DNA of 36,053 nucleotides from Methanobacteriota archaeon (lineage in GTDB: Archaea; JAADCQ01; Methanopyri; Methanopyrales; Methanopyraceae): positions 48,569 to 84,621 of the forward strand of contig JAMOPY010000023.1 in NCBI GenBank assembly GCA_027064305.1, read 5' to 3'. The position numbers and the translations under genes were made by a program. Under the pieces are notes generated by a model. It searched no databases and was not told the DNA's origin. It was given only the letters and a program-made list of their open reading frames with translations. Below, one piece after another: positions 15,917 to 24,707 of the stretch; position 1 is the stretch's first letter; each line of letters starts with the position of its first letter.

Positions 15917-17121
15917 GGACCGTGTGGTTCCTCCTGCACTCCAAGAACCGGTACAGCCTCGCCCACGTGCTCGGCGCAATCGAGGTGGAGGCACCGGAAC
16001 TGCTCCCCCACGTCCGGGTCTCCAGGCGCCCGAGGCCGCGCGAAGGCGACGTGCTCGTCTGCTCGTTCAACACCTTCATGGCCGCCGAGGTGTTCGAGCT
16101 GGTGGAGCGGCTCCCGGAGGACGTGATCACGGTCGCCGGCGGCCCCCACCCCTCGGCGCGCCCCGACCAGTGCCTGGAGCGCGGGTTCGACCTCGTCCTG
16201 ATCGGCGAGGGGGAGCGGGTGGTCCCGGAGGTCCTGCGGGAGCTCGCCCGGGGCCGAATGCCGGAGGAGCGCCCGGGCGTGTACCTGGGGGAGGGGAGGC
16301 CCGAACCCGCGCCCCGCGTCGAGCGGCTGGAGCGGTACCCGCCGTACTCCGAGGAGTTCCGCCTCTTCTGCCCCATCGAGATCACCCGAGGATGCCCCTG
16401 GGGCTGCGCGTTCTGCCAGGTCAGCCGGCTCTTCGGCCGACGACCGCGGCACCGACCCGTGGAGGACGTCGTCCGGTGGGTCCGCCGGGGGGTCGAGCGC
16501 GGGCACGCGTTCGCCCGCTTCGTCGCCCCGGACGCCCTGGCCTACGGCTCGCCCGACGGCCGCCGGCTGCGGCCGGAGAAGGTGGAGCGGCTGCTCCGCG
16601 AGCTCCGGTCCGTGGACGGGCTCGAGCGGGTTTACTTCGGCAGCTTCCCGGCCGAGGTGCGGCCGGACTCGCTGGTCCGCGCCGACGGGGCCGAGCTCAT
16701 CGCCCACTACGCGGACAACGAGCGGGTGAACATGGGGGCTCAGTCCGGCAGCGAGCGCGTGCTCCGCCGGATCGCCCGAGGACACACGGTGGAGGACGTG
16801 CGGCGGGCCGTGGACGCGTGCCTGGAGCAGGGCCTCACGCCGGTCGTCGACTTCATCTTCGGCCTACCGGGGGAGACGAGGGAGGACCAGTGGAAGTCCG
16901 TGCGGCTGGCGGAGTGGATCATTCGACGGGGCGGTGAGGTGCGCCTGCACTACTTCATGCCGCTGCCGGGAACGCCCCTGGAGGACGCGGAACCCGCCCC
17001 GCTGGACCCGGAGATCCGGCGGGTGCTGGGCCGGTGGACGCGGGAGGGGAAGGCGGAGGGAGCCTGGGGCCACCAGATGAGGCTGTCCAAGATGGCCCGC
17101 AAGGTGTTGGCGGAGCCTTGA
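15913..17121 (+). CDS. B12-binding/radical SAM protein (MJ1487-like)
   Basis: A 402-residue protein with an N-terminal Rossmann-like B12-binding region (to about 150, including VAGGPHPSARPD and DLVLIGEGER) and a radical SAM barrel. The cluster motif is C161-x3-C165-x2-C168 in RGCPWGCAFC. Later marks are MGAQSGSERVLRRI and VVDFIFGLPGETREDQ. It resembles the methanogen family named after MJ_1487, whose reaction I do not know. The B12 domain lacks an obvious DxHxxG, as is common in this group, so cobalamin use needs testing. TTG at 15913 overlaps the previous stop, and the next gene overlaps its own stop (TTGA). Confidence 0.85.
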   Translation: MRTVWFLLHSKNRYSLAHVLGAIEVEAPELLPHVRVSRRPRPREGDVLVCSFNTFMAAEVFELVERLPEDVITVAGGPHPSARPDQCLERGFDLVLIGEGERVVPEVLRELARGRMPEERPGVYLGEGRPEPAPRVERLERYPPYSEEFRLFCPIEITRGCPWGCAFCQVSRLFGRRPRHRPVEDVVRWVRRGVERGHAFARFVAPDALAYGSPDGRRLRPEKVERLLRELRSVDGLERVYFGSFPAEVRPDSLVRADGAELIAHYADNERVNMGAQSGSERVLRRIARGHTVEDVRRAVDACLEQGLTPVVDFIFGLPGETREDQWKSVRLAEWIIRRGGEVRLHYFMPLPGTPLEDAEPAPLDPEIRRVLGRWTREGKAEGAWGHQMRLSKMARKVLAEP

Positions 17122-17900
17122 CGGAGGAAGAGGTGCGCGTGACGGTCCTGTTCCCAAGATCGATGGAGCGTCGGGTGCTCTCCGCCCTGAGGGACCTGAC
17201 GGCCTTTCTCCGGGAAACCGTCGGCGTCGAGGAGCTGGGCCTGGGCACGGTAGAGGAGCCGGAGGAGTACGCCCGGTGGCTGGCACGCCGGGTCAGCGAT
17301 CACGTGGCGGAGGAGGTACTTCACTCGCTCCTCGGCAACGCCGGCGCCCTGGCCGTCCGCGTTGACGAGCTGGAGTACCACGTGATCGTGGGCCCCGCCT
17401 ACGACTCCCGACGGTTCCTGCGGGCCGGCCTGGCGCACGAGTTCGCCCACATCCTTCAGCACCGAATGGGCCTGTTCCCGAGCGGGCTCCGGGCCCCGGC
17501 CGGCGCCGCGCGCTCGATCCTCCTGCCCCTGGAGGTGGGGGCGGAGGAGCTGGTCCTGCGCCGGCTCCCGGAGGTGGGTGAGGACAGAATCGAGCTGGCC
17601 CGCCGAGAGGGGTCCGAGTGGCGGCGAACGGGGGACCCGCTCCTGGACCTGGAGAACGCGCTCATCGCCGCCCCGGTGAACCTGGCGCTAAGGAGGCTGG
17701 GACGGGAGACCCGGGTTCCGGAACCCCGGGTGGACGACGAGGAGGTCTCCGCCGCGCGGCGCCGGCTCGTGCGCTCGGCCGCCCGAGTCGACCCGTGGGA
17801 CCGGGAGCAGGTGCGCGAGTACGTGGAGTGGGCGTCCGGGTGGCTCCTCCGCTGGCTCGCCGACCTCGACTACCCGCGGCACCACTCCACCAACGACTGA
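17118..17900 (+). CDS. Putative HExxH metallopeptidase-like protein
   Basis: From TTG 17118, overlapping the radical SAM stop, this is a 260-residue soluble protein. Residues 104-115 contain [12 protein letters not shown], an HExxH zinc site, and a downstream [12 protein letters not shown] around residue 137 could give the third ligand Glu as in gluzincin-type peptidases. The rest is helical and Arg-rich. No signal peptide is seen, so it is probably cytoplasmic. I do not recognise the family. The gene is last in the mptD-nucleotidyltransferase-radical SAM run and its 3' end overlaps purQ by 31 bases on the opposite strand. Confidence 0.65.
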   Translation: MTEEEVRVTVLFPRSMERRVLSALRDLTAFLRETVGVEELGLGTVEEPEEYARWLARRVSDHVAEEVLHSLLGNAGALAVRVDELEYHVIVGPAYDSRRFLRAGLAHEFAHILQHRMGLFPSGLRAPAGAARSILLPLEVGAEELVLRRLPEVGEDRIELARREGSEWRRTGDPLLDLENALIAAPVNLALRRLGRETRVPEPRVDDEEVSAARRRLVRSAARVDPWDREQVREYVEWASGWLLRWLADLDYPRHHSTND

Positions 17901-18550
17901 AACAGGCGAAGCCCGTCCTCGGACCCCTGCAACCGGTGCGCGGCTCGCTCCGGGTGCGGCATCATCCCCAGGACGTTGCCCTCCCGGTTAACCACCCCGG
18001 TGATGCCCCGAACCGAGCCGTTCGGGTTATACCGGTCGTCAACCTCGCCGTTCGGGCCGCAGAACCGGAACACGACCCGGTCCTCCACCCGGTCCGGATC
18101 CTCCGCGTAGTACCGCCCCTCCGCGTGCGCGATCGGGATCCGAAGCACCTCCCCCTCCCGGTACCTGCCCGTGAACGGCGTGTCCGCGCGCTCCACCCGT
18201 AGGTGCACCCAGTCGCAGATGAACCGGTTACCGCGGTTGACCGTCAGCGTGCCGGGGATCAACCCCGCCTCCGCCAGGATCTGCATCCCGTTGCACACGC
18301 CCAGCACCGGGCGCCCCTCCTCCGCGAACTCCCGCACCTCCTCCATGATCGGGGACCGGGCGGCGATGGCCCCGGCCCGCACGTAGTCCCCGTAGGTGAA
18401 TCCGCCCGGGATGATGACCGCGTCGTACTCGGCCAGCCCCCCGTCCTCGTGCCACACGAACTCCGCCTCCGCGCCCGCCCGCTCCACGGCCCAGGCCATC
18501 TCGAGATCGCAGTTGGTACCCGGGAACCGAAGGACCGCAACGCGGACCAA
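17870..18550 (-). CDS. purQ: Phosphoribosylformylglycinamidine synthase subunit PurQ
   Basis: The glutaminase subunit of FGAM synthase, which delivers ammonia for step four of purine synthesis. The 226 residues carry FPGTNCD at 9-15, [15 protein letters not shown] at 46-60, the nucleophile Cys86 in [20 protein letters not shown] at 138-148, and the His199/Glu201 pair in HPERA, completing a class I amidotransferase triad. TTG at 18550 is used. It works with PurS, encoded 69 bases upstream, and PurL, which is not in this window. The 69-base gap before it is unusual for this operon. Confidence 0.95.
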   Translation of the reverse strand: MVRVAVLRFPGTNCDLEMAWAVERAGAEAEFVWHEDGGLAEYDAVIIPGGFTYGDYVRAGAIAARSPIMEEVREFAEEGRPVLGVCNGMQILAEAGLIPGTLTVNRGNRFICDWVHLRVERADTPFTGRYREGEVLRIPIAHAEGRYYAEDPDRVEDRVVFRFCGPNGEVDDRYNPNGSVRGITGVVNREGNVLGMMPHPERAAHRLQGSEDGLRLFQSLVEWCRG

Positions 18551-18561
18551 CCGAAGACCCC

Positions 18562-18614
18562 CCGATGACGACGACCCACGGGGCCGAGCGGGTGACGAGT
18601 CCCAAGTACGCCGA
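18562..18614 (+). ncRNA. Possible C/D-box-like small RNA in the purS-purQ gap
   Basis: On the plus strand, antisense to the pur operon, the gap has the spacing of an archaeal C/D guide RNA: CCGATGA (18562-18568), 15 bases, CCGA (18584-18587), 5 bases, TGACGA (18593-18598), 12 bases, CCGA (18611-18614). Compared with RUGAUGA, CUGA, UGAUGA and CUGA, the boxes mainly carry C in place of U, and the first box also lacks its purine. This could be chance in GC-rich sequence; no promoter is evident. It is a weak call based on spacing. Confidence 0.22.
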
Positions 18615-18619
18615 GGGGG

Positions 18620-18874
18620 TCACTCCACCACCTCGATCTCGTAGTCCTCCACCACCGGGTTCGCCAGCAGCCTCCGGCACATCTCGTCCACCAGCTCCAC
18701 GGCCTCCTCCTCGTCGTCCACGTCCAGCTCGATCCGGTAGACCTTCGCCGTCCGCACGTCGCTGACCTCCTCGTACCCCAGCCGGTGCAGCGCCCGCTTC
18801 ACCGTCTCCCCCTCCGGATCCAGCGCCTTCGGCTTCAGACTCACCCGCACCTCGACCGTGACCAATCCCCTCAC
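18620..18874 (-). CDS. purS: Phosphoribosylformylglycinamidine synthase subunit PurS
   Basis: An 84-residue PurS, the small bridging subunit that lets PurQ and PurL form FGAM synthase. The sequence begins VTVEVRVSLKPKALDPEGET, the family's first strand and loop, followed by KRALHRLGYEEV, then a final strand NPVVEDYEIEVV. GTG at 18874 overlaps the purC stop as GTGA; TTG three codons later is an alternative. It sits between purC and purQ, the usual archaeal grouping. Confidence 0.93.
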   Translation of the reverse strand: MRGLVTVEVRVSLKPKALDPEGETVKRALHRLGYEEVSDVRTAKVYRIELDVDDEEEAVELVDEMCRRLLANPVVEDYEIEVVE

Positions 18875-19614
18875 CCCGGCAGCATCGCGAGCTTCTCCTC
18901 GTCCCCCTCCAGGATGCGCCTCGCCGCCTCCAGGTACCCCGCCAGGACGTCCCCCTTATCCTCCCGGAAAATGTCCTTGTCCAGGCTCTCCCGCGTCTCC
19001 GCGTCCCAGAACCGGCACGTGTCCGGGCTGATCTCATCCCCCACGACGATCTCCCCGTCCGGATTCACCCCGAACTCCAGCTTGAAATCGACCAGAATGA
19101 TCCCCCGCTCCTCCAGAAACTCCGACAGCACCTCGTTCACCCTCAACGTCAGCTCCCGCATCCGCTCCACCTCGTCCTCGGAAGCCAGCCCGAGCGCCCG
19201 GATGTGATCCATGTTCACCATCGGATCACCGTACTCGTCGCTCTTGTAGTCGAACTCCACGATCGGCGGGTCCAGCTCCTCCCCCTCCTCGAACGGTAGG
19301 CGCTTCACGAGACTCCCCGTCGCGATGTTCCGGCAGATCACCTCCAGCTTGAACATGTCCAACCGCTCCACGACCATCCGCCGCTCATCCACCAGATCCA
19401 CGTAGTGCGTCGGCACCCCCTCATCCTCCAACACCTCGAACAGCCGGGCCGAGATCAGGCAGTTGCAGACGCCCTTCCCCTCCACCCGATCCACCTTCTC
19501 CATGTCAAAGGCCGTGATGTCGTCCCGGAACTCCATCACCAGCAGGTCGTCCTCCTCCGGGTGCTCGTAGAGGCTCTTCGCCTTCCCCTCGTACACCAGG
19601 CGCCCCATCTCCAA
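18871..19614 (-). CDS. purC: SAICAR synthetase PurC
   Basis: Phosphoribosylaminoimidazole-succinocarboxamide synthase joins CAIR and aspartate with ATP. The 247 residues show YEGKAKSLYEHP (8-19) over ATP, the DDITAFD segment, the conserved VICRNIATGSLVKR near residue 101, IILVDFKLEFGV and DEISPDTCRFWD. TTG at 19614 or ATG at 19608 can start the protein; GGTGGTGA ahead of them is better spaced for the ATG. First gene of the minus-strand pur operon, divergent from the FIST gene. Confidence 0.95.
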   Translation of the reverse strand: MEMGRLVYEGKAKSLYEHPEEDDLLVMEFRDDITAFDMEKVDRVEGKGVCNCLISARLFEVLEDEGVPTHYVDLVDERRMVVERLDMFKLEVICRNIATGSLVKRLPFEEGEELDPPIVEFDYKSDEYGDPMVNMDHIRALGLASEDEVERMRELTLRVNEVLSEFLEERGIILVDFKLEFGVNPDGEIVVGDEISPDTCRFWDAETRESLDKDIFREDKGDVLAGYLEAARRILEGDEEKLAMLPG

Positions 19615-19637
19615 GTTTCACCACCCCGAATCCACGA

Positions 19638-19700
19638 ACGCTAAACGCGGACACCCGGTAACGCCGTTATTAACCCTCCCGCGTAACTCACCGGTTTATC
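19638..19700. promoter_or_regulatory. Divergent promoter region between purC and the FIST gene
   Basis: The 99 bases between the two genes hold several AT islands. GTTATTAAC (19666-19674) is nearly palindromic and could serve as TATA box in either direction, and TTTATC at 19694-19699 lies just before the plus gene. On the minus strand GTTTAGCG near 19640-19650 is placed about 25-30 bases before the purC leader. Which box serves which gene cannot be settled by eye. Confidence 0.5.
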
Positions 19701-19713
19701 ATGGGGAGCCGCC

Positions 19714-20964
19714 ATGCTCGGAGGAACGACGATCGAGGTCGGCGTCAGCCACGGGAAGGACCCGCACGCCGTGATCGAGGACGCGCTGGACCAACTCTCC
19801 GAGGACCCGAACCTGGCCCTGGTCTTCTTCTCCCCCCGACACGCGGACGAGATCGAGGCGGCACTCGAGCAGCTCCCCGACGGGTGCCGCAGCCTGGGCT
19901 GCTCCACCGCGGGCGAGCTCACCCCGGACGGCTACACGCAGGGTGAGGTGGTGGTCGCGCTCATCCGGAGCCCCTACATGGTCCTCGAGACGCACCGGAT
20001 CACCTTCGACAGCGAGGACCCGAAGCGCGCCCGCGAGGTGGGCCGCCGCTTCGTCATGGAGGCGATCGAGAAGCTGCGCAACCCGGGCCCGTGCCTGGAC
20101 ATCACCTTCAACGCGCTGCTCCGCAGCCTGATGGCGGGCCGACCCGTCCGCGCGCTCCCCTACTTCATGATCGAGCTCGTCGACGGGCTCTTCCCCTCGA
20201 TCGATTACTACATGGACGGGATCGGCGAGGTCGTCCACCGGCTCCACCTGCTCGAGGTGTACGGCGGGGCCGCGGGCGACGACCTGCGGCTCGAGCGCAC
20301 CTACACGCTCGAGGACGGGAGGCTGTGCCCGGAGAACTCGGCCGTGGTGGCGTTCGGGGTCACGTCGCTCAAGTTCGGGGGCAGCCTGGACTGCGGGTTC
20401 GAGCCCGTGCGGGAGGACCGGTTCCTGATCACGGACGCGAGGCCGGAGGAGCGCCGCATCCTCGAGTTCAACGGGGAGCCCGCCGCCGAGTACTACGCCG
20501 ACGTGGTGGGCGTCCCGGTCGAGCGGCTGGACGACGAGGTGTTCATGTGGAACCCGCTCGGCTGGGAGATCTTCGGCGGCCAGATCATCGTCCGGGAGCC
20601 CGCCATGGCCGAGGAGGACGGCTCCATGAGGTTCCACTCGCGACCGCCCGCCTCGGGCGCGCTCATCCGGCTCAAGCCCACCCGCGAGGGGATGGCGGAG
20701 ACGGCCCGGGAGGTCACCGAGCGCGCGATGCACCGGGCCGGCATCGACGACCCCGAGGAGGTGGCCCTGGTCCTCGTCTTCGACTGCGCGCACCGCGACT
20801 GCGAGGAGCAGTACGACGCGATCCGCGAGGTCGTGGGGGACGAGGTCCCGATCGTGGGGTTCAAGACGTACGGCGAGCACGGCCAGCTGGATACGGGGCC
20901 CGTTGGACACTTCAACCAGACCATCGAGGTGGTCGTCATCGGGCGCGAGCTCGTGACCCGGTAG
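19714..20964 (+). CDS. FIST-domain sensory protein
   Basis: A 416-residue protein with FIST N and FIST C domains. Evidence: the N-terminal AVIEDALDQL, then LALVFFSPRHADEIEAAL and GCRSLGCSTAGELTPDGY (about 50-72), a central VYGGAAGDDLRL, and a C-terminal ALVLVFDCAHRDCEEQYD and VGFKTYGEHGQL. FIST domains are ligand-binding modules, thought to sense amino acids or other small molecules, often fused to signalling domains; here none is attached and no membrane segment is seen. ATG 19714 is preceded by GGGGAG five bases upstream. No partner histidine kinase or chemotaxis gene lies nearby. Confidence 0.85.
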   Translation: MLGGTTIEVGVSHGKDPHAVIEDALDQLSEDPNLALVFFSPRHADEIEAALEQLPDGCRSLGCSTAGELTPDGYTQGEVVVALIRSPYMVLETHRITFDSEDPKRAREVGRRFVMEAIEKLRNPGPCLDITFNALLRSLMAGRPVRALPYFMIELVDGLFPSIDYYMDGIGEVVHRLHLLEVYGGAAGDDLRLERTYTLEDGRLCPENSAVVAFGVTSLKFGGSLDCGFEPVREDRFLITDARPEERRILEFNGEPAAEYYADVVGVPVERLDDEVFMWNPLGWEIFGGQIIVREPAMAEEDGSMRFHSRPPASGALIRLKPTREGMAETAREVTERAMHRAGIDDPEEVALVLVFDCAHRDCEEQYDAIREVVGDEVPIVGFKTYGEHGQLDTGPVGHFNQTIEVVVIGRELVTR

Positions 20965-20989
20965 CGCCTCCCTCCCCCAACCGCCTATC

Positions 20990-20999
20990 GTTTCGAAAC
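20990..20999. repeat. 10-base palindrome upstream of the DUF2117 gene
   Basis: GTTTCGAAAC is a perfect palindrome, AT-rich for this sequence, in the 59-base gap between the FIST and DUF2117 genes. It could be a regulator site or part of a promoter. CCTATCG just upstream is TATA-like. A single copy in the window limits what can be claimed. Confidence 0.3.
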
Positions 21000-21023
21000 A
21001 CGTAACGAAGGGGGCGACCCCGA

Positions 21024-22163
21024 ATCCGGATCGGGCTCGTCCTCCACGGGCCCACCATCATCGACACCGGGTGGGCCGAGCGCCTCCTGAACGCCCTCGA
21101 ACGGCTGGGTGAGGTCCGGGCCAAGCTCGGCGGCACCACCGGGTACGTGGCCCTGCTGGACGCCGGCCTCCAGGACCGAGTCGAGTTCGACCGCAAGCTG
21201 CCCAGCGAGTGCCTGGACGAGCTTCACGAATGGGCGGACGCCCTCATCCTGGCCAACCACGGGAAGAGCCGGGAGAGCGGGCTGGCGTTCGCCGAGGGGG
21301 TGCTGGCCCGCGCCAAGAGGGTGAACTCGCTGGTCCAGGTGGAGCGGCCCGGGGAGCCGGACGGCGGCCTCGTCCTGTGGAGCCCCGGCGAGCCGGAACG
21401 CCGGGTCGCCCGCCACCTGCGCGACGAGCTGGACCTGCCGGTCATCGGAACCCGCGAGGTCCCCGAGCGCTCCGGGTCCACCCACCGCCGCCGGATCTCG
21501 TGCGTGGAACCCGGGGACCGGATCCTCGTCAACGGGGTCACGGTCGGGGTGGCCGAGTCGAGCGAGGTGGTCCTGATCTTCGACGACCGCGGGCGGCTGG
21601 TGGACCTCGAGGGCGGTCGGCTGAAGCCCGAGGGAGTGAGGCGCCTGGGCCGGGTGGACCCCGCCCGCGCGATCGTGAAAACGGACCGTCGCCTCCGCCG
21701 GCTGGAGCCGGATCGGCGTCGGGTGGTCCCTCCCCCGGATCGGATCGCCCGGGTGGTGCTGGTGGATCACGACGCGGAGCGCCGGGTGGGGGAGATCCGT
21801 CGGGCCGACGCGGTGGTGTCGATCGGGGACGACACGACGGCGGTGTGCGCCGAGCTGGGGGATCGCCTGGGCAGCTGGGTGGTGGGGGTCGTGGACCTGG
21901 ACCCGGACGGGTGGGTGGTGGACGACACCCTCGAGGCCCTGAATCGGGCCGAGAACCTGCTGTGCCTGCTTGTGTGCCGTCGCGACGATCGCGCCGGTGA
22001 GCTGCTAAGGGAGCGGGTGTTCCGCGACGGGCCCCGGCTGAGCCTGGACGGGCCGAGGCGGCCGGAGGCCTGGGTCGAGGACCTAATTAGCCTCCTTCGG
22101 GGAGCCGGGGAGCTGAGGCGGGTCGTGTGGTCGCCTCGGCGTGAGCTGGGCTCTTCACGCTGA
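21024..22163 (+). CDS. DUF2117 protein, apparent ATC start
   Basis: This is the archaeal DUF2117 family. The N-terminus starts IRIGLVLHGPTIIDTGWAER, matching family members that begin M-K-I-G-x-V-x-HGP, followed by KLGGTTGYVALLDAGL. The frame has a stop at 21003 and no ATG, GTG or TTG before GTG 21147, which would remove the first 41 conserved residues. The best start is thus ATC at 21024, about ten bases after AGGGGG. An upstream sequence error or frameshift is the alternative. The protein is 379 residues, has a Gly-rich VSIGDDTTAVCAELGDRLG toward the end, and its function is unknown. It is followed by marker 2 after 38 bases. Confidence 0.75.
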   Translation: MRIGLVLHGPTIIDTGWAERLLNALERLGEVRAKLGGTTGYVALLDAGLQDRVEFDRKLPSECLDELHEWADALILANHGKSRESGLAFAEGVLARAKRVNSLVQVERPGEPDGGLVLWSPGEPERRVARHLRDELDLPVIGTREVPERSGSTHRRRISCVEPGDRILVNGVTVGVAESSEVVLIFDDRGRLVDLEGGRLKPEGVRRLGRVDPARAIVKTDRRLRRLEPDRRRVVPPPDRIARVVLVDHDAERRVGEIRRADAVVSIGDDTTAVCAELGDRLGSWVVGVVDLDPDGWVVDDTLEALNRAENLLCLLVCRRDDRAGELLRERVFRDGPRLSLDGPRRPEAWVEDLISLLRGAGELRRVVWSPRRELGSSR

Positions 22164-22201
22164 GTCCGACCCGCGACTTCTCCTCATCGGCGGGTGATAA
22201 C

Positions 22202-23179
22202 GTGGACCTGGAGCGGTTGGCCCGAGAGCTACGGTCCTTCGAGGGGGTAACGCGGAAGCGCCCCATCCGAACCGTGCTAAGGGGTTTGCTCTCGGAGGCC
22301 GTGGGTCCCCTGGAGGGGGAGGTGATCGCCGACGCGGGGGAGGACGCGGCCGCCGTGGACGTTGGTGACCGGATCGCGCTCCTGGCCGCCGACGGGATCT
22401 GGGGCCGGCTGATCGAGCGGGATCCGTGGTGGGCCGGGTACTGCTCGGTCCTGGTCAACGTGAACGACGTGCTGGCCATGGGAGGGCTCCCGGTGGGTAT
22501 CGTAAACGTCCTCTCCACCTCCGACCCGGACGAGTGCCGGGAGATCCTGCGCGGGATGCGCGAAGCCGCCCGGAAGTTCTCCACCCCGGTGCTGGGCGGT
22601 CACACGCACCCGGACACCCCCTACACCGCGGTCGACGCGGCCATCCTGGGGTTCACGGACGAGGACCACCTCGTGCTGAGCTCCACCGCGGAGCCCGGGG
22701 ACCTGATCGTCTTCGCGATCGACCTCGACGGCCGCCCGTACCCGGAGTTCCCCCTCAACTGGGACACCACGACGGGCAAGGACGAGGAGGAGCTCCGCCG
22801 CCAAATGAGAGCCGTCCACCGGGCCTCCAGGCACGTTAAAGCCGGGAAGGACGTGAGCAACCCCGGCCTCGTGGGCACGCTCGCGATGATGCTGGAGGCG
22901 AGCGGGGGCCTGGGGGCCGAGGTCCACCTGCCGGACGTTCCCCGGCCCGAGGGCGTGGACCTCCCCACCTGGCTGAAAATGTACCCGGGGATGGGGTTCG
23001 TGTACGCGGTGGACGGGGAACGGGAGGCCCGAAGGATCGGGCGAGAACTCTCGGGCTCCGGGCTGACCGCCCGCGTGATCGGCGAGATCACGGACGACGG
23101 GATCGTCCGCATCACGGACGGCGAGCGCGAGGCGCGCGTGTTCGACCTGAGGAGCGAGGAGATCATCGGGGTGCGGTAG
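22202..23179 (+). CDS. Methanogenesis marker protein 2 (AIR synthase-like)
   Basis: A 325-residue member of the PurM/ThiL/SelD fold. The signature is GEDAAAVDVGDRIALLAADGIWG (46-68 region) for ATP/Mg, VNVNDVLAMGGLPVGI (about 96-111), and later NPGLVGTLAMMLEASGGLG and PTWLKMYPGMGFV. It matches the methanogen-only marker 2 family rather than true PurM. Function unproven; the family occurs in methanogens and ANME archaea and clusters with Mcr-related genes. GTG at 22202 starts the protein. Marker 3 begins one base after its stop. Confidence 0.85.
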   Translation: MDLERLARELRSFEGVTRKRPIRTVLRGLLSEAVGPLEGEVIADAGEDAAAVDVGDRIALLAADGIWGRLIERDPWWAGYCSVLVNVNDVLAMGGLPVGIVNVLSTSDPDECREILRGMREAARKFSTPVLGGHTHPDTPYTAVDAAILGFTDEDHLVLSSTAEPGDLIVFAIDLDGRPYPEFPLNWDTTTGKDEEELRRQMRAVHRASRHVKAGKDVSNPGLVGTLAMMLEASGGLGAEVHLPDVPRPEGVDLPTWLKMYPGMGFVYAVDGEREARRIGRELSGSGLTARVIGEITDDGIVRITDGEREARVFDLRSEEIIGVR

Positions 23180-23180
23180 C

Positions 23181-24707
23181 TTGCGCGTGTTCGTGGACGG
23201 AGAACCGGTCGAGGTCCCGGAGGGGGCCACCGTCCGGGACGCGCTCAAGGAGGCCGGGGTGGAGGTGCCCGACGACGTCGTCATCGCCCTGTTCAAGGGC
23301 GAGGAGGAGACGGAGCGCGAGACGGACCGAATCCGGGTCACGATCCGGGAGATCGGCACCATCACGCTCGCCGTCGAGGACGACCGGTTCCGAACCGCGT
23401 GCGAGCAGCTCCCCGGGACCCGGGTGACGTGGACCACCCGGGACGAGGTCGCCCTCGGCCCCATCGACGTGTCCGACATCGACTACCGAACCCGCCGCGG
23501 GCTCGAGCTACCCCCCTACACGGCCATCGTCGTGCTGCCCACGAACGATCCCACCGAGGCGTACCTGCTCCTCACCCGGCGCCGGATGGCGGTCGAGTAC
23601 GTCTGCACCGACCTACGCGGCCGCGTGACCGCGGGCCGGGAGCTCGTCGACCGCCTCCAGGGCGGCGAGGAGGTTGAGGACCTCGAGCCGGTCGTGGAGC
23701 GCGTGACCCGGCAGGTCCTCTCCAAGGCCACCCCGGACACGCGCCTGGAGGAGGACGACCACCTGTTCACCCGCGTCGTCGTCGAGCTCTCCGAGCGCTC
23801 CCCCGACAGCGCCGAGCTGCTCCTGGCCACGCTCGACGCCAACGACGGCCGGCTCGAGGTCCAGATGAAGACGGACACCTTCACGGCCGTCAAAACCCGG
23901 CCGTTCTACGAGCTCTCGCGCGAGGAGATCGGACCCCGAGACCGCGGCGTGGTCACCGTCCGCCACGAGGGGAGGAACGAGGGCACCGTCTACTTCTACC
24001 GCCGCGACCGGGTGCCCGTGGATAGCCACAACGTCGTGGGGCGCGTTAAGCGCGGCCTCGAGCTGATCGACGTCGCCACGGAGGGCGATCAGATCCTCGT
24101 GGAAACGATCCCGGAGCGCGTGAACCTGGTCGGGCTGACCCTCGAGGAGGCACGGGAGCTGGCGGAAGAGCACGGGTTCGAGCTCGAGATCGAGGGTGAG
24201 GGGGACGTGGTGGTCGAGCAGGAGCCCCGCGAAACCCTGCGCGTCCTCAAGGAGGGCCGGGCCAAGGTCAGGGTCGTCCCGAGCGAGGAGGTCATCGACG
24301 TCGAGCTCTACGAGGACCGGGCGCCGAAGTCCGTCGAGTACTTCCGGCGCGTGGCCGGCATGCTGGACCGACCGGTCGGCAAGCTCAAGGTCCACTTCGC
24401 CTACGCCGACCTCGGCATGGTGGTCTTCGAGGGGGACGAGAAGGAGGGCAAGGGACTGCCCCCGGAGAACACCCCAGAGGAGGTGGTCAAGCCCGGCGAC
24501 CTGGGCGTGACCAACCAGGTGAAGCCCCACGCGGGGCTGATCGGGGTCCGACTGGAGGAGAGCCGCGAGTACGGACCCACCGGGGAGACCTTCGAGGGGA
24601 CCAACCTCATCGGTCGGGTCGTCCGGGGACTGGAGCGGCTGGCGGAGCTCGACCAGTCCGACATGGGCAAGACCGTGTACGTGCGGGAGGTGACCGACCG
24701 CCGATGA
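23181..24707 (+). CDS. Methanogenesis marker protein 3 (cyclophilin-like)
   Basis: A 508-residue protein of the methanogenesis marker 3 family. The N-terminus is ubiquitin-like (VFVDGEPVEVPEGATVRDAL), a large middle region follows, and a cyclophilin-like part includes VDVATEGDQILVETIPERVN-type strands, then VELYEDRAPKSVEYFRRVAG near residue 375 and PTGETFEGTNLIGRVVRG near the end. Marker 3 has been reported as part of the methyl-coenzyme M reductase activation machinery, so a role in assembling or activating Mcr is likely by family. TTG at 23181 is the start. ATG of the next gene overlaps its TGA. Confidence 0.85.
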   Translation: MRVFVDGEPVEVPEGATVRDALKEAGVEVPDDVVIALFKGEEETERETDRIRVTIREIGTITLAVEDDRFRTACEQLPGTRVTWTTRDEVALGPIDVSDIDYRTRRGLELPPYTAIVVLPTNDPTEAYLLLTRRRMAVEYVCTDLRGRVTAGRELVDRLQGGEEVEDLEPVVERVTRQVLSKATPDTRLEEDDHLFTRVVVELSERSPDSAELLLATLDANDGRLEVQMKTDTFTAVKTRPFYELSREEIGPRDRGVVTVRHEGRNEGTVYFYRRDRVPVDSHNVVGRVKRGLELIDVATEGDQILVETIPERVNLVGLTLEEARELAEEHGFELEIEGEGDVVVEQEPRETLRVLKEGRAKVRVVPSEEVIDVELYEDRAPKSVEYFRRVAGMLDRPVGKLKVHFAYADLGMVVFEGDEKEGKGLPPENTPEEVVKPGDLGVTNQVKPHAGLIGVRLEESREYGPTGETFEGTNLIGRVVRGLERLAELDQSDMGKTVYVREVTDRR

